Shown piece after piece: positions 13,963-20,957 of a DNA stretch of 21,207 nt. Within the stretch, counting starts at the first letter, position 1, and every line of letters begins with the position of its first letter. Source of the DNA: Streptomyces flaveolus (GTDB taxonomy: Bacteria; Actinomycetota; Actinomycetes; Streptomycetales; Streptomycetaceae). The DNA is taken from contig NZ_JNWV01000072.1 in NCBI RefSeq assembly GCF_000716535.1, positions 1 through 21,207 of the forward strand, in the 5' to 3' direction. The position numbers and the translations under genes are program-made. The notes below the pieces were generated by a model, which worked only from the letters and a program-made list of their open reading frames with translations, had not been told where the DNA came from and did no database searches.

Positions 13963-14131
13963 AACTGGGGCTGTTGGTGCGGGCCCAGCGAGCCGGCGAC
14001 ATCCTCCTGTCGAGGGCCTTCTTCGTCGCCGACTTCCAGGACTGGGCGTACACGGTGCACGACTGCGCCGCACAGCACCTGGTCGGGGTCTGCCCCAAGT
14101 CCGCCCGGCGCACCGCGACCGGCCGGCCCTC
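13963..14131 (+). pseudogene. Unknown gene fragment fused to the IS21 remnant
   Basis: From the exact point where IstA similarity ends, a different frame reads ELGLLVRAQRAGDILLSRAF, then FVADFQDWAYTVHDCAAQHL and VGVCPKSA. The composition is protein-like (acidic, Trp, Cys, His) and unlike the flanks. There is no ribosome site, and the frame drifts into Arg/Ser-rich noise after about 14110. It looks like an internal or C-terminal piece of an unrelated gene joined by the deletion. Family not recognised. Confidence 0.35.
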
Positions 14132-14196
14132 CGCCCTTGAGCGGGCTGTAACAGCCAAGTCGCCGTCTAGCCGGTCTGCGCGGGGACTGGGCGGGG

Positions 14197-14228
14197 TAGT
14201 GTCTTCGTCCGTCCGCGTTCCAACGCGG
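14197..14228 (+). promoter_or_regulatory. Candidate promoter/operator of the protease-STAND module
   Basis: A TAGTGT hexamer (14197-14202) resembles the actinomycete -10 consensus TAGRRT, though no good -35 precedes it. Eleven bases later CCGCGTT-CC-AACGCGG (14213-14228) is a perfect inverted repeat with 7-bp arms. It lies where the 5' leader would begin, 23 bp before the Trypco1 start at 14252. A repressor-binding role is inferred. Confidence 0.4.
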
Positions 14229-14251
14229 TGGTCAGGAGACGACGTACGGGG

Positions 14252-14590
14252 GTGCAGGTGCAGAGTTTCGCACGACTTCCATTGGAGGGCGGGGGCGTGG
14301 TGCTGGTCGAGGCCGCGCCGGAGGTGGATGGGCCGGTGAAGGCCGGGCGCGTCGCGGATGCGATGCGGGAGTTGCCGCAGACTGTGCAGCAGGCGTTGGT
14401 ACCCGTGCGGGAGACCGCGCGGGCGGTGCTGGAGCAGTTACGGCAGGCCGGTCCGGATGAGATCGAGGTGGAGTTCGGGGTGGACCTGTCGGCTCAGGCC
14501 GGAGCAGTTATCGCCAAGAGCGAATCGGCGGTGCATCTGCAAGTCAGAGTCGTGTGGAACCGCCAGGAATCCCCTGACGGCGCGCTGTGA
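14252..14590 (+). CDS. Trypsin-co-occurring domain protein (Trypco1 / CU044_2847-like)
   Basis: A 112-aa protein. It opens with beta strands (SFARLPLEGGGVVLVEAAPE), continues with a helix (TVQQALVPVRETARAVLEQL, residues 44-63) and has the diagnostic block EIEVEFGVDLSAQAGAVIAK (70-89), ending HLQVRVVW. This is the layout of Trypco1 proteins, which are encoded beside trypsin-like proteases and STAND-type NTPases in predicted conflict systems. GTG 14252 is chosen; AGGAG (14234-14238) lies 13 bp upstream, and GTG 14258 or GTG 14228 are alternatives. The stop is 22 bp before the protease-STAND gene, so the two probably form an operon. Its role, as adaptor or substrate of the protease, is inferred from association only. 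Confidence 0.82.
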   Translation: MQVQSFARLPLEGGGVVLVEAAPEVDGPVKAGRVADAMRELPQTVQQALVPVRETARAVLEQLRQAGPDEIEVEFGVDLSAQAGAVIAKSESAVHLQVRVVWNRQESPDGAL

Positions 14591-14612
14591 CGGCAGCCGG
14601 GGGGTGGGAGGC

Positions 14613-17600
14613 GTGACTGCCACTGATGACACGGGCCGGGAGGCAGCCGGGCAGGACCGGTCGGCAGTGCTCGGCGCGATCGCCCGCGTCCTCGCCGAGG
14701 ACGGCCGGACGGCCGGGACGGGTTTCCTCGTCGCCGAGGAGACCGTCGTCACCTGCGCACACGTGGTACGGGCTGCCGGGCAGGAGCCCGGCGGGCGCGT
14801 GCGACTGGCTTTCCCGCACCTGCCCGGCAGCCCATGCCTGACCGGGCACGTGCTGACCGCGTCGTGGCGCGGACCGGAGGCCGAGGACCTCGCGGTCCTG
14901 CGTTTGGACAGCGCCCCGGCGGGTGCCCGACCGGTGCGGCTGGGGTCCGCGAATGGCTGCCGCGGACACCGCATCCGGTCCTATGGATTCCCCTCCCAGG
15001 CACCTGCCCGGGGACACTTCGGCTACGGCACAGCCGGTGACCTGCTCCCCGGCAGTACCGGCCCCCTTCTGCAGCTGGCCGACGCCAACGACCTGACCAC
15101 GGGATTCAGCGGGGGACCAGTGCTCGATGAGGTCACCGGCCTGGTGATCGGCATGGTTACCGCTATCACCGCCCCCGACTCCTACGCCCGCGGCGTCGCA
15201 GTCGCCTACGCCACCCCCACTCAGGTACTGCGCCAGGTGTGGCCCGGCCTGGCTGAGCAGCAGGTGCACCCCTACCGCGGTCTTGAGCCGTTCACCGCCG
15301 AGCACGCAGGGTGGTTCCACGGCCGGGAGAAAGCGGTCGAACGCGTCCTGGCGGCTCTCACCAAGCAGCCTCGTGGGCTGCTGCTCCTCGGACCCTCCGG
15401 CGCGGGCAAGTCGTCGCTGGTTCAGGCGGGAGTGCTGCCGGCTCTGGCCGACGGCAGGCTGCCCGGCAGCGACCGTTGGCCGCACGTGATCGCCCGCCCC
15501 GGGCAGGACCTCCTCGCCGAGCTGGAGCGTGCCGGCCTGCCCGGCGCCACGAGCGGCGGGATCGTCGAAGCAGCCGAGCGCAGACTCGCGGCGGAGCCGG
15601 ACGACCGGCGCCTGGTGCTGGTCATCGACCAGTTCGAGGAACTGCTCACCGAGCCCGCCGCCGGCCGGCAGCCGACCCGGCAGCACGCCGCTGCCGAACA
15701 ACTCGTGGCACTGATCGGCTCATCGGTGGCGGTCACCGTGATCCTGGTCATGCGCGACGACTTCTACTCGCGTCTGGCCGCCTGGGCCCCAGACCTGCTG
15801 GACGCCGCGTCACCTGGACTGCTCAACATCCCTGCCACCCTGGACGTCCAGGATCTGCACGCCATCATCACCAGGCCCGCCCACACCGCGGGCGCCAGTG
15901 CGGAAGACGGCCTGGCGCAACGCATCATCACCGATGTCCTGGCCGCCGATCCCATCGCCTCGGTCACCCGGCAGGCACCGGTCACCCTGCTGCCACCCCT
16001 CCAACTGGCCTTGAGCCAGCTATGGGAGCGCCGTGAGGACGGCAGGCTCACCCACCGCGCCTACGACCGGATCGGCGAAGTCACCGGAGCCCTGACCACC
16101 TGGTGCAACACAGTCATCGCCGGCATGCCCGCCGACCACCGCCCCACCGCACGGCGGATCCTGACCGCCCTGGTGCGGCCGGCCGACGACGCCCACGCGA
16201 TCCCGGCCACCCGCCGCCAAGTACCCCTGACCGACCTGCGCGCCCTGGCCACCGACCCCTACACCGCCGCCCCGCAGGACGACCAGACCTTCGAGACTGT
16301 CATGGCCGCCTTGACCGGCCACCGGATCATCGCCACCCGCACCATGCCCCGCCCCGACGGCACCCCCGATGCCGCGACCGCCGAACTCATCCACGACGCA
16401 CTCGTGCGCGACTGGACCGACCTACGCGACTGGATCGCCGCCGATCACCACTTCCACACGTGGCTCCACCGCGTCGGCGAACAGCAGGCCCGCCACGCCG
16501 AGACCGGTCACCCGGGCGATCTGCTGGACGGCACCGACCTCGCCGAAGGCACCACCCTGGCCCAGCACCGCGGCCTGCCCCCAGACATCACCGAATTCCT
16601 CAACGACAGCCGGCAACGACAGCACGCCGCGCTCCGCCGCACCCGCCGCATCAACATCGCCCTGACCGGTCTGCTCACTGTGGCCCTCATCGCCGCCGGC
16701 CTGGCCTTCCTGCAACGCCGAACCGCCATCACCGCACAGAAGACGGCCCAGTCCCGGCAACTGGCCGCGCAGTCCGCCACCCTGATGGACACCGACCCCG
16801 ATCTGGCGTCACTGCTGGCCGTCCAGGCCTACCGCACCAGCCCCACGACCGAGGCCGTCACCAGCCTCGACACAGCCGCCTCCCGCCCCTTGCGAACCAC
16901 ACTCACCGGCCACGTCGGCCTCGTGTCCGCGGTGGCGTTCAGCCCCGACGGCCGCACCCTCGCCACCGGCAGCGGTGACCGTTCGGCCCGGCTGTGGGAC
17001 GTGACCACCGGCAGAACCCGCCGCACCCTCATCAGCACCACCGGTCTCGTGTACACGCTGGCGTTCAGTCCCGACGGCCGTACCCTCGCCACCGGCAGCC
17101 AAGACGGGACGGTGCGGCTGTGGGACGTAGCCAGTGGCGAAACCCGCCGCATCCTCACCGGCCACACCGGCCCCGTGTACACGCTGGCGTTCAGCCCCGA
17201 CGGCCGCACCCTCGCCACCGGCAGTCGTGATGAGACGGTGCGGATGTGGGACGTGGCCACCGGCAGATCTCGCCGTACCCTCACCGGCCACACCGGCTTC
17301 GTGGAGGCGCTGGCGTTCAGCCCCGACGGCCGTACCCTCGCCACCGGCAGTCGTGACAAGACGGCGCGGATGTGGGACGTGGCCACCGGCAGATCCCGCC
17401 GTACCCTCACCGGCCACACCGACGAGGTGGCTGCGGTGGCGTTCAGCCCCGACGGCCGTACTCTCGCCACCGGCAGTCGTGATGAGACGGTGCGGATGTG
17501 GGATGTCACCACCGGTGAAGTTCGCCGCACCCTCACCGGCCACACCGACGAGGTGGCTGCGGTGGCGTTCAGTCCCGACGGCCGTACCCTCGCCACCGGC

Positions 17601-18764
17601 AGTCGCGACAAGACGGCGCGGTTGTGGGACGTGACCACCGGTGAAGTTCGCCGCACCCTCACCGGCCACACTCAGGACGTGGCTGCGGTGGCGTTCAGCC
17701 CTGACGGCCGTGCCCTCGCCACCGGAAGCTTCGACCATACGGCGCGGTTGTGGGACGTGACCAGGAGCGGAGCCCGCCGCACCTTCACCGCCCGCACCGG
17801 CTCCGTGGAAGCGGTGGCGTTCAGTCCCGACGGCCGCACTCTGGCCCTCGGGGGCGCGGACGAGACGGTGCGGCTGTGGGACGTGGCCACCGGCGAAGTT
17901 CGCCGCACTCTCACCGGCCACACCAAGCACGTGAGCGCGGTGGCGTTCAGCCCGGACGGCCGCACCCTCGCCACCGGCGGCGGCGGCGAGGGGGCGGTGC
18001 GGCTGTGGGACGTGGCCACCGGCAGAACCCGCCATACCCTCACCGGCCACACCGATGGTGTGGGCGCGGTGGCGTTCAGCCCGGACGGGCGCACTCTCGC
18101 CACCGGCGGCGGCGACCATTCGGTGCGGTTGTGGGACGTGGCCACTGGCGAACCCCGTCATACCTTCACCGGTCACACCGACTTCGTGTTCGCGGTGGCG
18201 TTCAGCCCCGACGGCCGCACCCTCGCCACCGGCGGTCGTGATCAGACGGTACGGCTGTGGGACGTGGCCACCGGCAGAACCCACCGCACCCTCACCGGCC
18301 ACACCGATCCCGTGGAAGCGGTGGCGTTCAGTCCCGACGGCCGCACCCTCGCCACCAGCGGTGACGACGATACGGTGCGGTTGTGGGATGCGGCCACCGG
18401 CGAAGTTCGCCGCACCCTCACCGGCCACACCGGCCCCGTGTATGCGGTGGCGTTCAGCCCCGACGGCCGCACCCTCGCCACCGGCGGTCGTGATCAGACG
18501 GTACGGCTGTGGGACGTGGCCACCGGCAAAACCCGCCGCACCCTCACCGGCCACACCGGGTACGTGTTCACGGTGGCGTTCAGCCCCGACGGCCGCACCC
18601 TCGCCACCGGCGGCTGGGACAAGACGGTGCGGCTGTGGGACGTGAACCTCTCCACACCATCCGAATCCATCCACCACATCTGCCGGGCCGTCCACCGAGA
18701 CTTCACCGCTGAAGAATGGTCACGGTATGTGCCAGGACGGGAACTCAGCCCAGTGTGTGCCTGA
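14613..18764 (+). CDS. Trypsin-like protease, nSTAND NTPase, TM helix and 14-blade WD40 protein
   Basis: A 1383-aa multidomain protein from GTG 14613 (GTG 14604 also possible). Residues 15-210 are a trypsin-like protease with triad His50 (TCAHVV), Asp92 (EDLAVLRL) and Ser166 (GFSGGPV). PYRGLEPFTAEHAGWFHGRE (from about 222) opens an nSTAND1-type NTPase with Walker A GPSGAGKSS (260-268, Lys266) and Walker B LVLVIDQFEEL (Asp339). A basic stretch (ALRRTRR) precedes a single membrane helix, about 680-700. Residues 761-1349 are 14 WD40 repeats (SPDGRTLATG, RLWDVATG), enough for two seven-bladed propellers. A short tail (HHICRAVHRDFTAEEWSRYV) closes it. STAND proteins switch on ligand sensing, so the propellers are the likely sensor and the protease the effector. 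All active-site residues are intact. The ligand and the proteolytic target are unknown. Confidence 0.93.
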   Translation: MTATDDTGREAAGQDRSAVLGAIARVLAEDGRTAGTGFLVAEETVVTCAHVVRAAGQEPGGRVRLAFPHLPGSPCLTGHVLTASWRGPEAEDLAVLRLDSAPAGARPVRLGSANGCRGHRIRSYGFPSQAPARGHFGYGTAGDLLPGSTGPLLQLADANDLTTGFSGGPVLDEVTGLVIGMVTAITAPDSYARGVAVAYATPTQVLRQVWPGLAEQQVHPYRGLEPFTAEHAGWFHGREKAVERVLAALTKQPRGLLLLGPSGAGKSSLVQAGVLPALADGRLPGSDRWPHVIARPGQDLLAELERAGLPGATSGGIVEAAERRLAAEPDDRRLVLVIDQFEELLTEPAAGRQPTRQHAAAEQLVALIGSSVAVTVILVMRDDFYSRLAAWAPDLLDAASPGLLNIPATLDVQDLHAIITRPAHTAGASAEDGLAQRIITDVLAADPIASVTRQAPVTLLPPLQLALSQLWERREDGRLTHRAYDRIGEVTGALTTWCNTVIAGMPADHRPTARRILTALVRPADDAHAIPATRRQVPLTDLRALATDPYTAAPQDDQTFETVMAALTGHRIIATRTMPRPDGTPDAATAELIHDALVRDWTDLRDWIAADHHFHTWLHRVGEQQARHAETGHPGDLLDGTDLAEGTTLAQHRGLPPDITEFLNDSRQRQHAALRRTRRINIALTGLLTVALIAAGLAFLQRRTAITAQKTAQSRQLAAQSATLMDTDPDLASLLAVQAYRTSPTTEAVTSLDTAASRPLRTTLTGHVGLVSAVAFSPDGRTLATGSGDRSARLWDVTTGRTRRTLISTTGLVYTLAFSPDGRTLATGSQDGTVRLWDVASGETRRILTGHTGPVYTLAFSPDGRTLATGSRDETVRMWDVATGRSRRTLTGHTGFVEALAFSPDGRTLATGSRDKTARMWDVATGRSRRTLTGHTDEVAAVAFSPDGRTLATGSRDETVRMWDVTTGEVRRTLTGHTDEVAAVAFSPDGRTLATGSRDKTARLWDVTTGEVRRTLTGHTQDVAAVAFSPDGRALATGSFDHTARLWDVTRSGARRTFTARTGSVEAVAFSPDGRTLALGGADETVRLWDVATGEVRRTLTGHTKHVSAVAFSPDGRTLATGGGGEGAVRLWDVATGRTRHTLTGHTDGVGAVAFSPDGRTLATGGGDHSVRLWDVATGEPRHTFTGHTDFVFAVAFSPDGRTLATGGRDQTVRLWDVATGRTHRTLTGHTDPVEAVAFSPDGRTLATSGDDDTVRLWDAATGEVRRTLTGHTGPVYAVAFSPDGRTLATGGRDQTVRLWDVATGKTRRTLTGHTGYVFTVAFSPDGRTLATGGWDKTVRLWDVNLSTPSESIHHICRAVHRDFTAEEWSRYVPGRELSPVCA
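16893..18659 (+). repeat. 14 tandem 126-bp WD40-coding repeats
   Basis: The repeats encode 42-residue WD40 blades in exact register (126 bp each, blade 9 has one extra codon). Conserved cores are LTGHT, VAFSPDGRTLATG and VRLWDVATG. Variation concentrates in the two residues after GHT and in the residues around the Asp of G(S/G)xDxT. Blades 1-7 carry ATGS; blades 8-14 mostly carry GG (ATGG, ALGG; blade 12 TSG). An 85-bp run is identical between blades 11 (18192-18276) and 13 (18444-18528). This points to recent internal duplication or gene conversion. Confidence 0.95.
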
Positions 18765-19072
18765 CTGTGATCGGGCGGTGGGCCGGCAGCGGGTGGGCGC
18801 CAGCGGAGATCGGGGCATCAGCCGGGAGCAGACGTCCCTGAAGAGTCCGCACCGACCACCGTCACTCCGCTCACTTCTGCCCCCTCCGTCTGCTGATCGG
18901 CGCGGTCGCATCGGCAGCCTGCTTCCGGCGGCTGCCTGCACGCACCAGTGCGCACGGCGTCCACGGTCGTGGGTGGTGTGCTGTGCGCTGCGGCCCAGCC
19001 AGCCGGCGGCCGCCGCGCTCGACTCTCCCCAGGTCGTGCGAACGACGGTCCGCCGGTGGCGCTCCTCGGTGT
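18765..19072. other. Convergent intergenic region
   Basis: 308 bp between the WD40 gene and the minus-strand DUF4142 gene. No supported gene or RNA. It holds the hairpin at 18913-18936, placed to serve either convergent transcript. Confidence 0.45.
18913..18936. terminator. Hairpin between convergent genes
   Basis: GGCAGCC (18913-18919) pairs with GGCTGCC (18930-18936) around a 10-base loop. It lies in the convergent gap and could act as a bidirectional terminator. No T-run is present on either side. Confidence 0.35.
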
Positions 19073-19753
19073 CTACCGCTCCGTGACCGAGCGGTGCCGC
19101 ATGCGCAGGAGCCAGGCGGCCCCGCCGACGGCGAGCAGCCCGCCGCCGGCCAGACCGGCGGCGCCCGCCGCCGCAGTGCCGTCCTCAGCCGCGGCCGGGT
19201 CGCCGCCAGTGCCGACCCCGGCCATGCCGGCGTGGTTGGTCATGCGGCAAGTGCCGCCGCGGACCATGTCCAGGTGCATCGCCACCACCGGACGGGCACT
19301 GCGCGCAGCGGCCACGACCTGGGTGTTCTTCCCCGCCTTGATCTCCTGGTCGATCAACGCGAGCGTCTGGCGATGTCCGGCTTCCTGGGTCTTGAGCCAC
19401 GCCGTGTCGTAAGCCGATGTCCCGGCCTTCGCCTGCACGGCGGCCAGTTGCCTCGTCTGCTCCGCGGACGGGGAGGCGGGCAGCTGCACCTTCAGCTTGC
19501 CGGCCAGCGTCTTCACGTCCGTGTCCAGCTTGGTGTGGTCGCGTACCAGTACGGCGCCGACCTGCTTCACGCACGCGGTCTTGGCATGCCTCTGTGCGTC
19601 TTGGCCCGCTGCGATCTCGGCGAGGTTGCCCTGATGCACCTGTATCAGGAACGTTTGGTCCTGGCCAGCGGCTTGTTGGGCGGATGCGTGGGGTGCGGCC
19701 GCACCGCACAGCGCCACCGCCGCGATCGCGGCGGCCACCGGTCGTTTACGCAT
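19073..19753 (-). CDS. Secreted DUF4142 protein with C-terminal membrane anchor
   Basis: A 226-aa protein. The signal peptide is MRKRPVAAAIAAVALCGAAA with a likely cut after ASA (residue 25). The DUF4142 core spans about 31-165: QDQTFLIQVHQGNLAEIAAG, VKQVGAVLVRDHTKLDTDVK, AYDTAWLKTQEAGHRQTLAL and IDQEIKAGKN. This ferritin-like helical family is exported and of unknown function. Cys61 and Cys169 could form a disulfide. A Gly/Ala/Asp linker leads to a hydrophobic segment (GLAGGGLLAVGGAAWLL, about 200-216) and a basic tail RMRHRSVTER, so the protein appears tethered to the membrane with its domain outside. No LPXTG sortase motif precedes the anchor. AAGGGAGCG upstream of ATG 19753 is a good ribosome site. 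It stands alone among decayed genes. Confidence 0.9.
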   Translation of the reverse strand: MRKRPVAAAIAAVALCGAAAPHASAQQAAGQDQTFLIQVHQGNLAEIAAGQDAQRHAKTACVKQVGAVLVRDHTKLDTDVKTLAGKLKVQLPASPSAEQTRQLAAVQAKAGTSAYDTAWLKTQEAGHRQTLALIDQEIKAGKNTQVVAAARSARPVVAMHLDMVRGGTCRMTNHAGMAGVGTGGDPAAAEDGTAAAGAAGLAGGGLLAVGGAAWLLRMRHRSVTER

Positions 19754-20042
19754 GGGTTTCGCTCCCTTCGCGCCGGCTCGGGACGTGTGTCACCTGCACC
19801 GGCGATCGGAACGGGGCGCGTGACATAGCGCCCCCCATGGATCTGTACCGAGGCACCACCCGCCCGTATCGGGATGAGCCCGCCGTTCACCCGAATGGCC
19901 TCTGCGGACAGCCCCTGGGTGTGCGCGGACGTACGCCGGACGGATCACCCCTGCGGCGCCTGCGGAGCGGCCCACCCACCTCCGGAGACGACGCCGGCCG
20001 AGGAGGACCCAACGGGCTCGTGCGGAGCGTTCTTCTTGCACT
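19754..20042. other. Upstream region of DUF4142 gene with a short cysteine-bearing frame
   Basis: No firm gene. A plus-strand frame 19874-20059 reads MASADSPWVCADVRRTDHPC then GACGAAHPPPETTPAEEDPT and GSCGAFF. Its composition is less Arg-rich than noise, and its end runs into the transposase remnant, so it may be a small gene whose 3' end was cut. No ribosome site is visible. The promoter of the DUF4142 gene must lie here too, but I cannot pick it out. Confidence 0.3.
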
Positions 20043-20373
20043 TTCGGTCCCGTCGATGATCCCGGTCTGCCCGTTGGCGCCGAGATGGTCGACAAGGTCA
20101 GCCAGGGCCGTAGACGCACACCTGGGCTGACAGTGCAGTGCAGCCTCGCTCGGCGAGTAGAGGCCGCACCTCACCGATGGCACGGGTGGTGGTCGAGGGG
20201 TCCACGCCGAACCAGCAGGCAAGCACGTCGTGCGTTGTTCCGTGGCGGAGAGGGACAAGCGTGGCCAGAAGCCGGTCGACGAACACCAGCCGGTGCTTCG
20301 CAGCGGCGCCCACGGCCCGATTCCGTAACCGCGAGACGCGCTTGGCCTGGTGCCGTTCCGCACACAGCTGGGG
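20043..20373 (-). pseudogene. IS5-type transposase N-terminal remnant, frameshifted
   Basis: On the minus strand a frame with no start codon reads LCAERHQAKRVSRLRNRAVG, AAAKHRLVFVDRLLATLVPL, RHGTTHDVLACWFGVDPSTT and TRAIGEVRPLLAERGC. This is the N-terminal HTH region of IS5-group transposases common in Streptomyces. After a frameshift near 20110 a second frame continues TLAxLVDHLG-like sequence (TALADLVDHLGANGQTGIID, then GTE), where the family would go on to its DDE domain. The DDE catalytic part, the N-terminal start and the inverted repeats are missing. It is a dead remnant. Confidence 0.75.
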
Positions 20374-20477
20374 TCAGGAGGGAACCGTCTCCGGCCGCCT
20401 CGGCACCACGGGTGTCAAAGCCTTGCGCTGGCGCCCGTTCGGCACGAAATGGAGACACAGCAGGCCGGGAGGAGCAG

Positions 20478-20824
20478 GTGGATGGTGAGCATCTGCTCTC
20501 GCGTCTGGACGCGTCGCGCTTCGCCCGGCGCGTCGTCGAGCAGCAGGCCGTCCGGCAGCTTGGGCTGATCGACCGCTGGATCGCCGAGGAGGAGCGGCGC
20601 CACGGGGAGGTGAAGCGGCTGGCCCCCTGCGGACTGGCTGATCCAGTACGGCCCTGAACCGAGCCAACGTCGGCGCGGTTCACGTGGGCGGCTGCCGGGC
20701 CGCGAAGAAGAGCGGCCGATGCCCGGCCCGCCACGCGCAAGCAGGCCCTCGACGCGCTCTGGCGCCAGGTGCCGCCGTGCGTGCAACTGCCGACCGGACA
20801 TCCGCCCTCGGCCTCAGGGACTGA
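20478..20824 (+). pseudogene. DUF6233-family gene broken by several frameshifts
   Basis: The start is well marked: GGGAGGAG precedes GTG 20478. Frame one reads VDGEHLLSRLDASRFARRVV, then LGLIDRWIAEEERRHGEVKR. A shift near 20628 gives PADWLIQYG. A second gives LNRANVGAVHVGGCRAAKKS then GRCPAR. A third gives ATRKQALDALWRQVPPCVQ. A fourth gives CRPD, and a further shift gives ALGLRD and TGA at 20822-20824. Put together, these follow the order of DUF6233 proteins of Streptomyces (helical N-terminus, DWL, HVGxC, AKKSGRC, QALDAL, PxCxxCRPDxALG). Without the shifts it would be about 115 aa. As it stands only the 59-aa first frame (20478-20657) could be made. The many small indels in such a short gene show either long decay or local sequence error; neighbouring remnants favour decay. 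Confidence 0.6.
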
Positions 20825-20909
20825 CGCTCAGAGCCCCGGCCAGCGTGTGGCGAAAGGCTATGCGAGGCTTCAGCCGGACGATCGTCCTCGCATGCCCACG
20901 CTGAACGCG

Positions 20910-20938
20910 GCCTGTCCGGCGGACCTCGCCGGACAGGC
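20910..20938 (-). terminator. Strong hairpin, terminator of the right-edge minus-strand gene
   Basis: GCCTGTCCGGCG (20910-20921) pairs perfectly with CGCCGGACAGGC (20927-20938) around the 5-base loop GACCT. It lies 19 bp past the stop of the minus-strand gene at 20958. No T-run follows. It is the strongest simple stem-loop in the window and could also stop plus-strand transcription. Confidence 0.65.
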
Positions 20939-20957
20939 CCCTCGTCCAGAGGAGGGC

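Noticed and set aside
16893..18659. Tandem repeats as a CRISPR array or satellite
   Set aside because: The 126-bp period is in frame and encodes canonical WD40 blades; there are no short repeats with unique spacers.
16809..18695. 628-codon minus-strand repetitive open frame
   Set aside because: Antisense of the 14 WD40 repeats; its periodic product reflects the repeat DNA only.
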